Source: Paulownia fortunei (Eukaryota; Streptophyta; Magnoliopsida; Lamiales; Paulowniaceae). From it: a DNA stretch of 64,000 nucleotides. Positions within the stretch are counted from its first letter, which is position 1, and each line of letters opens with the position of its first letter. The stretch spans positions 6,169,993-6,233,992 of the forward strand of contig CM033109.1 in the NCBI GenBank assembly GCA_019321725.1, read 5' to 3'. This document shows, piece by piece, positions 1-12,563 of this stretch. The notes below the pieces were generated by a model. The model made no database searches, had not been told where the DNA came from, and worked only from the letters and a program-made list of their open reading frames with translations. The position numbers were made by a program, and so were the translations under genes.

Positions 1-909
1 GTACTCATGATATAATGTTAAATAGAGAAAATGAATAGATATAGTTTGAATGCAGTTTATGCCTGCATCTATTTTCTTCAAGTTCTTGTGCAGTAGATGG
101 AATTCAAATGCTAAGGAACTTCACTAATAATTTGCAACTGTGGTTGGACCTGTGCTCAAACATTTTCGGAATAAAATTTAAAGAGCACAAGTAAATCTGG
201 AAGCTTATGTATTATTTGATATTGACAATTTTGCTAAGAGACATTTCTTTAGTAGAAGAGGTTTTGATATTTAATTATCTCTCTTTTGTGTGGAGTAGCT
301 CATGATCACTATAGGGAAGTTTACGTGACTTCATAATGGTTGTGTCTTGGGGTAGTAATTGTGTTTTATATTAACCATTGTTGTTATTTAATTACTTAGC
401 AATTGTTTTTTTATCTTTTATTATATAATGTAATCCAGTATCATTGCAATCAATGACTAGTACTCAATGCACATGGGAACCTGTAATTAAGATCTTGTGA
501 GAAGGTTTCTTTGTGCATATGATGTGATTATGTTGTTATTATTTGCTTGCTGTGGATTTGGGACAATTGACGTTTTCATATTATGAAGCTTTCGTTTTAA
601 GCTGCAAGAAAAAGTGAAAAATCAGTTTGTAGGTACTTGTGATAGGAAATTTTATGCAAAAGGTTTCTAGGATGACTAACTTGGACGAAAACTCCAGGGA
701 TTCTGGGTATAGGTTTAAGGCAATTCTTGTAGGAGTTCCAATTTTATGGTGCAGGAAAGAAAAAAGGATTTGTTTACATGTCTTTTGTCTTTTCATATTT
801 GCAACTCTGTCAATTACCCTTTAAATAGTTTAAGCAAGAGTGTTCTTCCATTGCTTTGCCAAAAACTAAATTTTCATTTATGTTTTTCTTTAAAAAAACT
901 TTAATACAG
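1..909 (+). other. Intron of the BPM gene (5' part of gene lies outside window)
   Basis: No coding signal was found on either strand. The stretch is AT-rich and ends in a pyrimidine-rich tract with an AG at 908-909, which joins a phase-2 acceptor to the BTB-side exon. The exon carrying most of the MATH domain must lie upstream of base 1. A short open frame near 639-824 has no similarity I recognise to a MATH domain. Confidence 0.75.
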
Positions 910-3471
910 GGGATACAAGCGTTTTTTCAGGAGAGCCATGCTTGAAACTTCAGATTATCTTAAAGATGATTGCTTGAAGATCAACTGTACTGTTGGGGTT
1001 GTGGTTTCTGCTATTGATTGTTCAAGGTTACATTCGATTCAGGTTCCAGATTCTGACATCGGGTCAGATTTTGGTATGCTGCTGGAAAATATGGATGGTT
1101 CTGATATTATTTTTAATGTGGCTGGGGAGAAATTCCATGCCCACAAGTTGGTATTGGCTGCCCGTTCCCCCATATTTCGGTCTGAATTTTTTGAAGAATT
1201 GGATAGTGATGAGCAAGAGATTATGGTATCGGATATGGAACCTAAAGTTTTTAAGGTTAGTAGATTTCGTGGTTTTGATCCGCTTTTAGTTCTGTGAGAA
1301 AAATCCTTACCCCTTGGAATTGCAATATCTCCTTGGTTAATTTCTAAGTTATGCAACATCATCCTTTTAGATTGACAAACTGAAGAGTTTTCTCTTTTCC
1401 GTGATTGGAGTAGCTCTGAAGTTACTTTTTATGTGCAGGCGATGCTGCACTTTATATACAGAGATGCCTTAGTTGAAGATGAGCTGATAGCATCTAGCTC
1501 TTGTTCATCTCCTTTGATAACCGATACATTAACTGCAAAGTTGCTTGCAGCAGCTGATCGTTATGATTTAGGAAGACTAAGACGGATGTGTGAATCTCAT
1601 CTCTGCAAGGATATATCTGTAAATTCTGTTGCACATACACTTGCTTTGGCAGATCGTTTCCATGCTGCAGAATTGAAAGCTATTTGCCTTAGATTTGCCG
1701 CTGAGAACCTGGCAGGTATATGACTTGTGGCCTTCTTGTGTCCTTTGCTTCTGCATTAATTAAACATTTATTCTTTGCGTTTGAAGAAGAAAGGATTCTT
1801 GCTTTGGCCAACTCCTTTCCTCATGAGGAGTGCTATCGTAATTATGGTTGTGCATACAACATAACAACTTGCCCTGTTCTCTGCAAGATATTATGGTGTT
1901 TATGGCTTATATTTATTTTTTCTCTGCATTCTTTTTACATATTCAGGTTGAGATGGCAGACTGACTCCCTTTGTCAATGCAGCCTCAAGACCTTTTGAAC
2001 GTTTTCATGATATTGACATTCTTTAGGACCATACAATGATGATGGGAAATTGGCCACAATTTTTGTCTGAGCTCACCCTCTAGATGCATTTTTTTTTTTT
2101 TTTGTCAACATGCTTTGGATGGTGATAAAAGTGTTGGAAGAACTGTGAAAATTAAGAGAATGCTTAGTATTCACATTTGAGATCATCTGGATAAGAAATG
2201 TATAGTTGCAATGCACAGAGAAGATTCTTATTGAGCTTTACGCATTTTACATCTTTGATCAGAAATTGAACATATAATTGGGTCATTTGACAATATAGAT
2301 AATTTAGTTTAACTTAGCTTTATTCTTTGTTATGCAGAACTCTATGCATATTGCTTGATTTTGTTTTTATTCCATAAAATGTGTGAGTAGTAGTCTTAGG
2401 GACATAATGGACCTTCCAGTGTTTCAGGAGAGGAGAAGAACACAATATTTTGTTGCTATGCCATTGCAGCTTATCTATATTGCTCTCCATCTCCCATTTC
2501 CTTTTTTTCTGTCTCAACATGAAAATGGAGAAGTGCAGTCGAACGATGATTTCATTTGTTCTCTTCTTTTTTACTTACTGAAATTCACTTTATAGTTTAA
2601 TGTCTCAGTTTCAAAATGGACTTGACTATCTGGTTCTGACTTGGGAAAATTTTCAGATTTTATTGGTACAATGTTCCTGGTGTAGCTTTCTTTAATTCAT
2701 CGACCAATGTCAATGACATTGTTAGCTCTAGACTGACTGTAATGATGGAATCGCGGGTGAAGTGGCTATTATGTGCTTGGTTTAAAATTTCATTTTCTGA
2801 AGAATGAGACATTGTGGAAGGTTTTCTGTAAGATTATATAAATATGATTCCAAAACCTGTAGCTACTGATAATTTAATCCAAATATACTAATAAGAATTG
2901 TTTTATGGGATTGAACTCCAGTTGCTTTTCAACAAAATTTGCTTAAATTTTTTTTTTTTTTTTTTTTTTTTTTGAAAATGTTAAAAATTTGGAAACTCAG
3001 AATGCTTTTCGTCATATCTTTGAAGGTGGAGACATACCTAGAGTTTTGACAGAAGTTTATAGAAGCTTAAAAGTGTGGTTAATTGGAATGCATGAGACCG
3101 CTCCACTTTTTAGAATAAGGTTGGAAATTAGAAATCTGTAAGGTCATCAATTAAGAAGAGCAGGGCCAAAGCCCTTTTATAGTGCTTCAGCTAACATATT
3201 TGTGGAATTTTAATGTTTTTTATGTTAAAAGAATGGCCTTGTTCTTGTACTCTCTGTGACATCTCCCTTCTATGATTCTGCAGCTGTTATGCGATCCGAT
3301 GGCTTTGAATATCTTAAAGAAAATTGCCCAGCTCTACAATCTGAGCTTTTGAAGACTGTGGCTGGCTGTGACGAGGATTGTAGCAGCGGTGGTGGCAAGT
3401 CCCGAAGTGTGTGGGCCCAGCTCTCTGATGGAGGTGATACCAGTGGCAGGAGAGTAAGGCAACGGACTTGA
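910..3471 (+). CDS. BPM: BTB/POZ-MATH (BPM) protein, 3' part
   Basis: This is a substrate adaptor of the CUL3 E3 ubiquitin ligase; BPM proteins bind targets through MATH and CUL3 through BTB. Three exons are visible: 910-1255, 1439-1715 and 3284-3471 (stop TGA at 3469-3471), with intron phases 2, 0 and 1 that join in frame. The first exon begins with the last MATH strand (GYKRFFRRAMLE, then CLKINCTVGVV) and enters the BTB fold (DIIFNVAGEKFHAHKLVLAARS). The second exon holds the rest of BTB and the C-terminal helices (AMLHFIYRD, LLAAADRYDLGRLRRMCE). The last exon has the family tail starting AVMRSDGFEYL. The N-terminal MATH exon is outside the window, so this is partial because of the window edge, not degraded. 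It converges on the MYB gene. BPM4/5/6 type is likely, but the exact orthologue is inference. Confidence 0.93.
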
Positions 3472-4926
3472 TATCGGACATAGGAAACTGATGCTTGTTC
3501 TGTGTATTGAATTTCATGTACTGAAAACCTGCAAACTCTTGTACTTGAAAGAAAGTCTTTCATAATTTTGAAATTTCTTTGACAAATGACAGTGATAGCA
3601 GTGAACGGAAACTTGTTATGTTTTAGGTTTGTTATTATGTGTTGTGATTAAGCTGTATTCCAGTAGGCCAATTAGATTTGGAATTTGTCCTGGATAACTC
3701 TGTACCTAAGCTGCTCCCTGAAACTCTGCAAGTCTCTATGATAAATGATTGTTTTTATCATGTTTCTCATGCTATATTATGAAAAAGTTTGTTGGCTGCT
3801 GCTGCTGTTTCCACTCTCATTTGATGCTCTTTGTGCTGCTCTGGGCCAATATCTTTAATTTTTTTTTAATTAATTCACTTTCAATAGAAATGGCAAACCT
3901 GTCGGAATCCACTGTTCAATCTACATGCACATTTGATGCATAGATGAACTCAATTGGTTTTTCATTTCTATCACAGATGTTCGTCATGAACGCCATGCTA
4001 AAGTTACAAGAAGTGGTCAAGGTGCATAAAATCATTTGAATTTGACATTCTTGACCTTTGCCATTCTCAACATTAGTCTCAGACAGCTGATCTTCAGTTC
4101 ATTAATTAGTTTGTGTCCTACCCTTTTATTGCCACCAATGGTTACTTTCTTCTATTTAAAATTTTCTGAGGTACCATACAGACGTGTAAAATGGCATATC
4201 GTGGGAGCATTTATTAAGGGCTTAGACCCTGAATATTTACTGCAAGCTGCAAGAAACTGTCTACTATCAATATACCGTATGCCTTAACTCACCCCAATAT
4301 CCAACAACCATCATTACGTGAACTGCATGCACATGTTTCTTTTTAATTTTGGCCAAAATGCCTGCTAAAACACCAAGAAATTAGGGTATAAAAGGAGTGT
4401 GTTTTGGGACATATTAGCAGTCCTTGAATTGAAGCGACAATTGGTACACCACCAAAGTGGGTTGTAAATTATCAAATAGTCATGTATACACCCAACTGCT
4501 CATAGGAACTCACTTAAATACTACCAAGTGGGCGACATGAAATTTCCAGCGAGTATTATTCATATCATTGACCCTACACATGCTTGATTCTACTTGGAGA
4601 TAATTTAAGTAAACGTGAAGCGACTTCTGTAATCAAATGATGATAACCATCAGCGACATTACAAGATCAGAAATAATATTCTGCCAGTGGATAACAAAAT
4701 GCAGCATGCAACTCTCTCACAAAACATACAAAATGTGCAAAGTACATAGTTTCCAGCCTGCCTAGACATCTCAACCAAGCATCATGGGATTGTTCACGAT
4801 TTATTAACCCATATTCTAGACAGAGCTGAGAGAACTTTAAGTTCACCGCACAAGTAACCGTGGAAAATAGAAAAGGAGTCCAAAGGCATTTAAAGTTTGA
4901 TCTTTCATCAACCGAAATAAAAGTGA
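3472..4926. other. Convergent 3' UTRs and spacer between BPM and GAMYB
   Basis: No gene was found. The left part should be the BPM 3' UTR and the right part (roughly 4650-4926) the MYB 3' UTR on the opposite strand. Short open frames here, such as 4036-4287, lack family features and plausible codon bias. There is an A/T-rich tract near 3860. Confidence 0.6.
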
Positions 4927-7723
4927 TTAGATAGTAGACATAGCATTCCAAGCACAGGAATCATGCCCATGGCATTGAGCTGATGAAGTAGCAGATGTGT
5001 CCATTTGCTTGCAATCCCTGCTGAAATCATCACCAAGAAGTGTCCCTATAGCATCTTTGATCAAGGAATGGTCCTTGGTAGGGTCTTTCTTAGGACCAAA
5101 ATAGTCCGAGGCAAGCAACAAATCTGGCCTGGTGAAGATCATCTGGTTTGTTGTCTCAACCTTGTTGTCGTATTGAATTGGAATCAAGGTGGTTGCTTTT
5201 TCTTTAACTTTACATCCTTCAACCAAACAAAGACATTACATTAGCAGAACCTAATCAAAGAAAAAACAAGGAAAAATAGAGTAAAGAAACAAACATAAAC
5301 AAGTCATGCAAAATATTCAGACCTGGTATTGTCTCTACAGATTCAGGTTCATCAAATGAATTCCCACTGACGGGGGTGCCCTCACTGAACACCGACAACG
5401 AAGAATGACCTAAAGGAGAGGTTGGTTCGCCATATGCTTCCCGTTCTGTCTCATGGAGATCTTGAGATGAAGTATCCATTATATCGACAACCATTTCAGA
5501 AGCATGTGAAGTTTGCTGGCGAGAGCTGTTATTCGAGTTTTTCATAGTTTGTGATTCATATAGTACTGCATCCAATAGGCCACTGTTTCGGGGTGAAAGA
5601 TTACATGACAGAGTGTGTTCGGTCGGAGGGGTTTGGATCAAAGTATCAACAGACTCAAGGGAAGGCAATGGGGAAGAGGGTAATCCCCAACTACCCACTT
5701 GAGTTTGGAGTGAAGGGAGCTCCAGCTTCATTGCCCAAGCAGGCTCCGAAGAAGAAGGGTTGCCATTTAAAGGGGCATGGCTGCCAGGAAGTACACTTGA
5801 GGATGATGCATGATTAGAAGTTGAATTATGATCATATGCAGAAGTGTACATAAAAGATTGAGCAATCTGCACAGAAGTATCATTTTGATATTGACTCCCG
5901 CCTGGGATACAGCTGCCCATTGTGGCACTTAGACCAGGCAACAAAGATTCTGACCCTCGAAGGCGCTTGGATGGATGCAGTGTTGAGAGCAAAGACTTGC
6001 TTGGGTAAGAAGAGTGGAGACCTTGTGCCAGCAAGCTACTTGGAGGAATATCAAGCAAGCTACTAGCAGGAATATCAAGAAGTGCTGGAGGATACAACTG
6101 CTGATTCATTTCGAAGTTTTTGAATTCCACAGCCGGAATCTCAAAGTTGTTAACTGGCATGAAGTCTGGATAATGTGCATCCCCAGAAGAGAAAGTACTC
6201 ATATCGTCACTTTGTTGGTTCTCATTTAATGCTTGTGAACAGATATCAGGTGGATAGATTGGTAAGCCAGCACGTTGTCTTCTCTTGATTCTAGTGTTCC
6301 AGTAGTTTTTGATCTCATTATCTGTGCGGCCAGGCAGCTAAATAAAAACAAAAAGACAGAATGAGGAACAAGTTAACCCACCAAAGTTTACTTAGTACTA
6401 CAGCTCTTCTAGAGGTGCGAAGTTATGATATTCCATTCACTTGATACATAATATCAAGTGTAACAAGGGAAAACCATATACACACTTAAGCTAAGCTACA
6501 TATGTGAATGATGCATGAAAACTGGTGGAATTTCTTCTCACATAGACAGAGCTCCAAGTTAGGAGGGAAAGTCAAGTAAAAATGCAATTGCTCTTAGATG
6601 ATAAAACTGACATTTTACCTCCAAGTCCCAAACATCATGTCATAAGGGATCATTATACAAAATAATCAAATTGTGTATATATAAAGATGACACTCAAAAA
6701 TATAAATATAAGGAATTTATTTATGTACTGAAGAACCTAGACTATAAAACTATAAAGCACAGTAACTTTTTTGAGCATATCATTTCCTTAGAATGGCCAT
6801 GTTACTGTCTCACAAACACATAACACATGCACATAGCAAGTCCTTTCTATCTCAAAAAAACATAGCTCGCACTTGTGTAAAATCGTTAGTTCTTTTAATT
6901 CAAATCAACTTAATGCACATTTTAGGACAAGATAATTCTTGATTACAAATACGTACCTAAAATACTTACCAATATTGATGTCTTTATGTTTTGTGAGGTG
7001 CAGTATACATGAAAGTAGAATATCTCAAATGACTCACATATGGCACAGCACTCTGAAGTGCATCATAGTGTGACCATCATTTTAAGGTGGCATGAAGAAG
7101 AGCTGGTTTTTTAAAATTGACCATCCATTTTTACGCAGAGAGATTTCTATTTTTCAATGGTCAATACCATAGTTCTGTCCAGCATCAGCATGGGATTCTT
7201 TCCTCAATAGATTCCACTATAATAATGTTCATCCAGTACAACCTTAGACCACAATTCAGACACTTTTTTGCAGGTGTACTAAATTTACGAAATGGACTGC
7301 CTAAATGCAACAAATGGTTCACAAACCAAAAAACTTTAACTAAATGAGAAGGCGAAGTGACAGAGAGATGCGCACCTCAGCGGCCATTCGAGCCCATTTA
7401 TTTCCCATCTTGGCATGAAGTTCAATAATAAGTTGCTCCTCCTCTGGACTAAATGCACCTTTTTTTAGATCGGGTCTAAGGTGATTTGCCCACCTCAGAC
7501 GACAACTTTTTCCACAGCGGGCAAGCCCTGAGTGTTTCTGAACTGCATTCCAGTTCCCCTCTCCATGCTTGGTAACATATTCAACTAAAATTGCATCTTC
7601 TGCAGAAGTCCAGGGACCTTTTTTCAGAGGACTGTTACCTCCGCTGTTAGCATCGTCAACAGCGAGTGAATCTATCCCATTCTTAGGCATCATCTTTTCA
7701 TCGCTTTCACTTGTCATACTCAT
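4927..7723 (-). CDS. GAMYB: GAMYB-type R2R3-MYB transcription factor (MYB33/65 class)
   Basis: This is a nuclear transcription factor of the gibberellin/anther-tapetum/programmed-death class. Three coding exons on the minus strand (7723-7376, 6337-5323, 5216-4927) give 550 residues with introns of phase 0 and 1. The R2 repeat is at about residues 35-85 ([35 protein letters not shown]) and R3 at about 88-136 ([17 protein letters not shown], then [17 protein letters not shown]). The GAMYB signature after R3, [12 protein letters not shown], is present. The C-terminal part is Ser/Pro/Gln-rich and activator-like. The start at 7723 ([10 protein letters not shown]) matches the usual GAMYB N-terminus; an in-frame extension to 7783 lacks an ATG and is probably 5' leader. 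Exon 2 contains a miR159 site encoding the usual LELPS region, so post-transcriptional repression is expected. The length agrees with the family. Confidence 0.95.
5704..5724 (-). promoter_or_regulatory. miR159 target site in GAMYB mRNA
   Basis: Read on the plus strand, these 21 bases are nearly the miR159 sequence itself (core TTTGGA...TGAAGGGAGCTC). Compared with miR159 as I remember it, the mRNA pairs with one mismatch and one G:U wobble, and the central positions around the cleavage bond pair fully. The site is in frame over the conserved ELPS stretch, exactly where GAMYB targets carry it. No miR159 precursor is seen in the window. Confidence 0.93.
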
Positions 7724-9709
7724 CTCCTTATTTGTTAATGAACAAAGATTCGATAGTAGTACACAAGATACCAAACAGAACAAACTGCATAATCATACCA
7801 ATACAGCAAAAGTCCAATGCAAAATATGAGATCTCACTTAAAAGAAAAGAGCTATCGTCAAATGCCGAACAAAATGACAAATCTGAGAAAGATGCATATT
7901 AATAACTGAGGACAAGGAATTTATGCATGTATAGCATAATGTAGCCTCAAGGATTGACAAGATAAAGGAGACAACACATGACGATTTTGAATTCTTTAAC
8001 AGACCAATGATGTTTCAAGAGATCCCTATAAACCTCCAAACCACTTCATCTGTTGCATCATCAAACTCAAAAGAAGGAAACAAACTAAAGTTCCACATAA
8101 CTCTTGTAAGTCATCAATCCAACTAACGCTTATGAATCCAACTTACTAAACATGTACAAGGACAAACTAAAAATATAGGTAGTGACCAATGACAAAACAT
8201 AATGGGTACACTCCAAGGGCGAGTATGATAAGAATTCAAAGCACATGGTCACTGATTTCCAAAATTCAAAACAGAATATCCATTGAAGCTTCTTAACATC
8301 CAACCATAAACGCCAATTTTTGAATTACTTTTATATGAGCGACAGCCACTAATACAGAGAGAGTGATGATTTGACTAAATGGATAAAAGACTACACTTAC
8401 ATTCCCCAACTATCAATATGACAAAAGTTCAATGAAATTTTGAATTACTGCTACGCTGAACATTAAATGTGGAATACGCATCAAGAGTTGACATATAATT
8501 GTACACAAAAACCACTAATCCTTGCCTTTCACAGAAGAATCCACAAAGACAAAGGCATGCAGAACCAAAGGTTCATAAAATTTGTTATAAACACCAGAAC
8601 ATTATTGAATTGCTCGGAACCTAGAAGGGAAATTCTCTAAACAACACGCATAATTTACTTCGAAATTGTCGAGAAGGGGCAAATATAAAGTAAACAACAT
8701 GCACTATACTTCCAAACTTTAGATCAGTCATGCCCAAAATCTTAAATCCAGAACAGTACTAGTCAGTTCAATTATTTGTGGGTTGAATTAAACAGAAATC
8801 CAATCTGCATTCACGAAAAATAGCATTTCTTCATGCATTCACGAAAGCATGCGCATGCAAAAGCATTAACTAAAACCAAAAGAAGCAATTGATGTCTCAG
8901 TTATATTGACTACCTCGAAGACTGTAGAAGGAAATGGAACGCACTTCTGCTGCAGTAATTAATCAGTCCCTCAAAAGCTTATGATTTTAGCCAAGAACCC
9001 TGATTTCTTTTTTTGGAAAAAGGTATTTCCTTATATCAGAAGAAGAAGAAACTAAGAAATTAAGGAAAAAAAATTCAAATCCAAATTATACTGGCAAAAA
9101 CAACTAATAAAACCAGCTGAAATTTTTTGAAGGGCACACAAAATCAGAACAATGTGAATTAGAAAACCCAAATCATTTTTTTTTTCTTTTCATGGTTCAG
9201 AAAAACTAGAAAGAAAAAACAAGAAAATCCCAGAAGTCCTATTGTGTGATCAGTGAAGAACAGATGAAACCAAGATCCACTTATTCAGAGATATAAATAG
9301 ACAGAGAGAGAGAGATTGTGGGTGAAATTATTAGATAGAGAGAAGTGTCAGCTGATGGATTATGAAATTCGAAAAAGTTAAAAAAAAACAGAAAAAAAGA
9401 AGCCAAAATAAAAGATTAGATGGCAAGAGAAAAAGGAAATGGAGGAGAAATTTGAGGGTTGATCAACACCTCATTTTTAGATTAATTTACAGTAGAAAAT
9501 TAGAGCAACTACTCCCCAGTCCCCCTTCATTTCTTTGCTGCCATTTGCACATTTTCTTTGTTTTTATTATGTGTTAAAAGAACTCTCCCCCCATAACTCT
9601 CTCCGGCACCTCTCTCTCACAAACCGTGTGCTGTGTGAGAGAGAAAAGCAAGACACATAAAATAAAGATAGACCAGCCAGCCCAAAACTCTGATATCTAT
9701 ATATATACA
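7724..9709 (-). promoter_or_regulatory. GAMYB 5' leader, leader intron and TATA box
   Basis: A probable 5' UTR intron runs from a donor after 8914 (GAG|GTAGTC on the minus strand) to an acceptor before 7784 (TATGCAG), leaving 61 leader bases before the ATG. The upstream leader exon contains a GA microsatellite (9301-9314). A TATATATATA run at about 9697-9709, read on the minus strand, is a fitting TATA box with transcription start near 9670. Splice sites are chosen by eye; cDNA would settle them. Confidence 0.5.
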
Positions 9710-12563
9710 AATATTTGAGAGAGAAAGGTGGGCGGAGGGGGTTGGTTTAGGCCTTAGGGGTTGAGATTTTATTCTACTTTGCCAAAATTATTGATGAACA
9801 AAGATTAGAAGGTTTACTAAGGAACTGTTAACTAGTACTTAGAAAATTGAGAATGTAATAGTGTGTAGTGGTAATGACGAAGCAAAATTACACATATCCT
9901 TTTGGGTAAATGACACTTAAATGCCAATTTTAAATTAAATTTTTATCAAAATATTATGATCGTCTTATTTTTTTTTGTATTTCTAAAAATATATATAAAA
10001 TATTTTTTATTATTATCAATTATAAAAATAATATAATAATATTTTTAGTGTAAATAATATCGATTGTATTATCGTTGACACAAATACTACTACTATTTAT
10101 AATAAAAATATCATAATTATTATATTTTTAATATTATCAATGATTAAAAAAAGTAATACGATTTCTTTATCTGAAAAGATGAAAAAAATAAATAAATAGT
10201 ATTTGCTAAAGAACATTCTAACTATTGACGTGGTTTCTATATTCTTCATTAAATATGGAGGAGGGGTTAACGCAATGTGATTAAGAATAAACATATATAA
10301 TTAGGATTCTAATTATTGATGTGGTTCGCTAAAGAGAGACATAGTTATTCATTTAGTTTTTCTACAAACCTCAATATCATTTTGCTCAATTTCCATGAAG
10401 AAACTGCACTAGCCAACACGTAGTGTCGGTTGACTATAAAAGTTATTATTAAAAACCTAATAAGGGAATTTAGCAATAATTTAATATAGTAAAAAAGAAA
10501 GAAAGAAAGAAATGATAATTGATTAAAATATGGAAAGTTCAAACATTAAAATGATCCTGTTCAAAGCTGGGATACATAGTTGGAGATACATAATTGGAAA
10601 GTGCAATTAATGATTGTCTTCCTATTTTTATGTACCTTATTATTAATTAGATTGTTGTACCACAGAACAGGTAGCTACAGTTAAAGCTGTAATTGGTAGG
10701 GGGGGTCATCAAGTACTTGGCTAATTTCCTTGCATATATTATTATTATTATTTTTTGTTGAAAAAAGTATTATAAGCTTCTTAAGAGAAATTTTTATATA
10801 AGAAAAAACCATCAAAATATTTTTAATTTAAAAAATCATAATATCAACTTTTTATTCCAAAAATATAATTTTATGGATTTTTTAAATGTAAAATTTATTT
10901 TAGGGAACTTTTAATATATTTTCTTACCTCTTTATTATTATAAAAATTACCTTTGAGCTTTTGACTATTTATAAAAAAATTATTAAATTTATAAATTATA
11001 AATACCCTATTGACATTTATTTTTATTTTATATATTGTACCTATTGATTAGGGTATTTGTAAAATAAAGATAAATTTATGAGGTATTTATAAAACCTCAA
11101 TAGAGTATTGGTAATTTCAAAAAATAATTAAAATATTTTGTAATTAAATTAAATCTCATAAATAATTTTTGTAATTCATTTTAGTGTTATTAATATGTGA
11201 TTTGTGATCGAAAGAACAACTTTTAACCCTTTTCCCCTCCTTTCACTCTCAATCTATTCCATTTATAGCTTCTTCCTGTAAAGTGCATAATTCATACAGG
11301 CATAATAATCGACTTTACTTCATCTCAACCCTCAATCTTTGAAGTATATGTACAATATCCACACACTCACAGAACAAGAAACTCGATTTTTTTGTGAAAA
11401 TATGTCTAAAAGTGTTTGACAGATACTAGTTCTTACGTATTACTTAGGAAACTTGTAAAAATTTGATACTAAAACCATATTTTGTTGTTAAATAATAGTA
11501 AATTTTGTTTGACGGCTCATGATCCGCCAAGACCCTATATACTGAGTTAAAAAAATTTATTCGAATTATAAATCAAAATAAAAATAAAATTTAATAGGCC
11601 AACTTCATAATGTTTACAAAACAATTGATAAATTGAATTATAATACTTAAATTAACTCTACTGATGTCATAAAACTCTCATATTATCATTATAAATATCA
11701 TAAGTCTTTATTATTAAAAAATATGCGATTAACTATATACTTAATAACTTTTAATTTTTTTGGCTTATGTCTACTGGAATTGATTTCAACGTTAGATAAT
11801 TTTCGTTGGTTTGACCCCAATAACTCCAACGACTTTTTGTAATACATATATTTTTAATTTACGATACAATTGATTTTCAACTAAAAATTTCGATAAAAAA
11901 TTGATATAATATAATTATTGATTTCACTTATCATTATTTATCATCTATCAGTATAAAACCATATTTCTCGTTAATTATTTAACATAATTCCCACTTGTAA
12001 AGAACAACACATTCGTTCACCAACTACTTCCCCACCAAAAAAATAAAAGGAAAAAAAAGGAAAAGAAAAGAGAAATACACACATTCATGAACTTCCACCT
12101 TGGAGGCTTACAATTCACTCTCGTTTCCAGTTTTCCTCCACTTCCCCTTAAACCTATATGCTTTCTGGTCCAATTTATGCTAGCCCATATTGCTATGTTG
12201 GCTGGATGATAATGGAGTCAAAGGTAAATAATTTCATTTCCAAGATATGGGCCTTTACTACATTGAGATGATCCATAATGGTCCATGGGATGGACATTTG
12301 TTTTCTTGTTCAACATGAACTTCAGACAAGCCCAAATATAGACAATCCCAAAGCCAAGATTTTTTGTTATCCAAGAATTATTGTCGCAGCATTAAATCAT
12401 TAAATGTGTGCCACGTACTCCAGCATGTGCCCATTGCTCATTTCACCTTTCTTTTCTATGAATTATGATCACAATCCACAGTGCAGAAGATATTCATTTC
12501 AACATTCTTGATTGTTCTCCGCCACAAAGTTTGAAACCTGGAAAACAACAAAAGAAGAAAGAA
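9710..12563. other. AT-rich spacer between divergent GAMYB and FHA genes
   Basis: No gene was found. The stretch is very AT-rich and contains a foldback MITE-like segment at 10938-11176 (listed separately). The last few hundred bases should hold the promoter and leader of the FHA gene. In-frame sequence from 12465 precedes the chosen FHA start. Confidence 0.6.
10938..11176. repeat. Foldback MITE-like repeat, diverged copy
   Basis: The left half (AAAAATTACCTTTGAGC, then AAATTATAAATACCC) and the right half (GGTATTTATAAAACC, then TTTTTGTAATT) are imperfect inverted repeats. The same layout occurs more clearly at 26637-26873. The copies share the AATTACAAAA-type end and an AAATTATAAATACCC inner motif. 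No transposase is encoded. Confidence 0.45.

Noticed and set aside
5551..5817. Plus-strand open frame of 88 codons
   Set aside because: Lies wholly antisense to GAMYB exon 2, whose protein is unmistakable; it is a shadow of that frame.
7724..7783. N-terminal extension of GAMYB
   Set aside because: No ATG in the extension, and a splice acceptor (TATGCAG) directly precedes it; it fits 5' leader.
12465..12563. Upstream in-frame ATG of the FHA gene
   Set aside because: The downstream ATG (12564) gives a more typical transit peptide; the upstream segment looks like leader, though it cannot be fully excluded.
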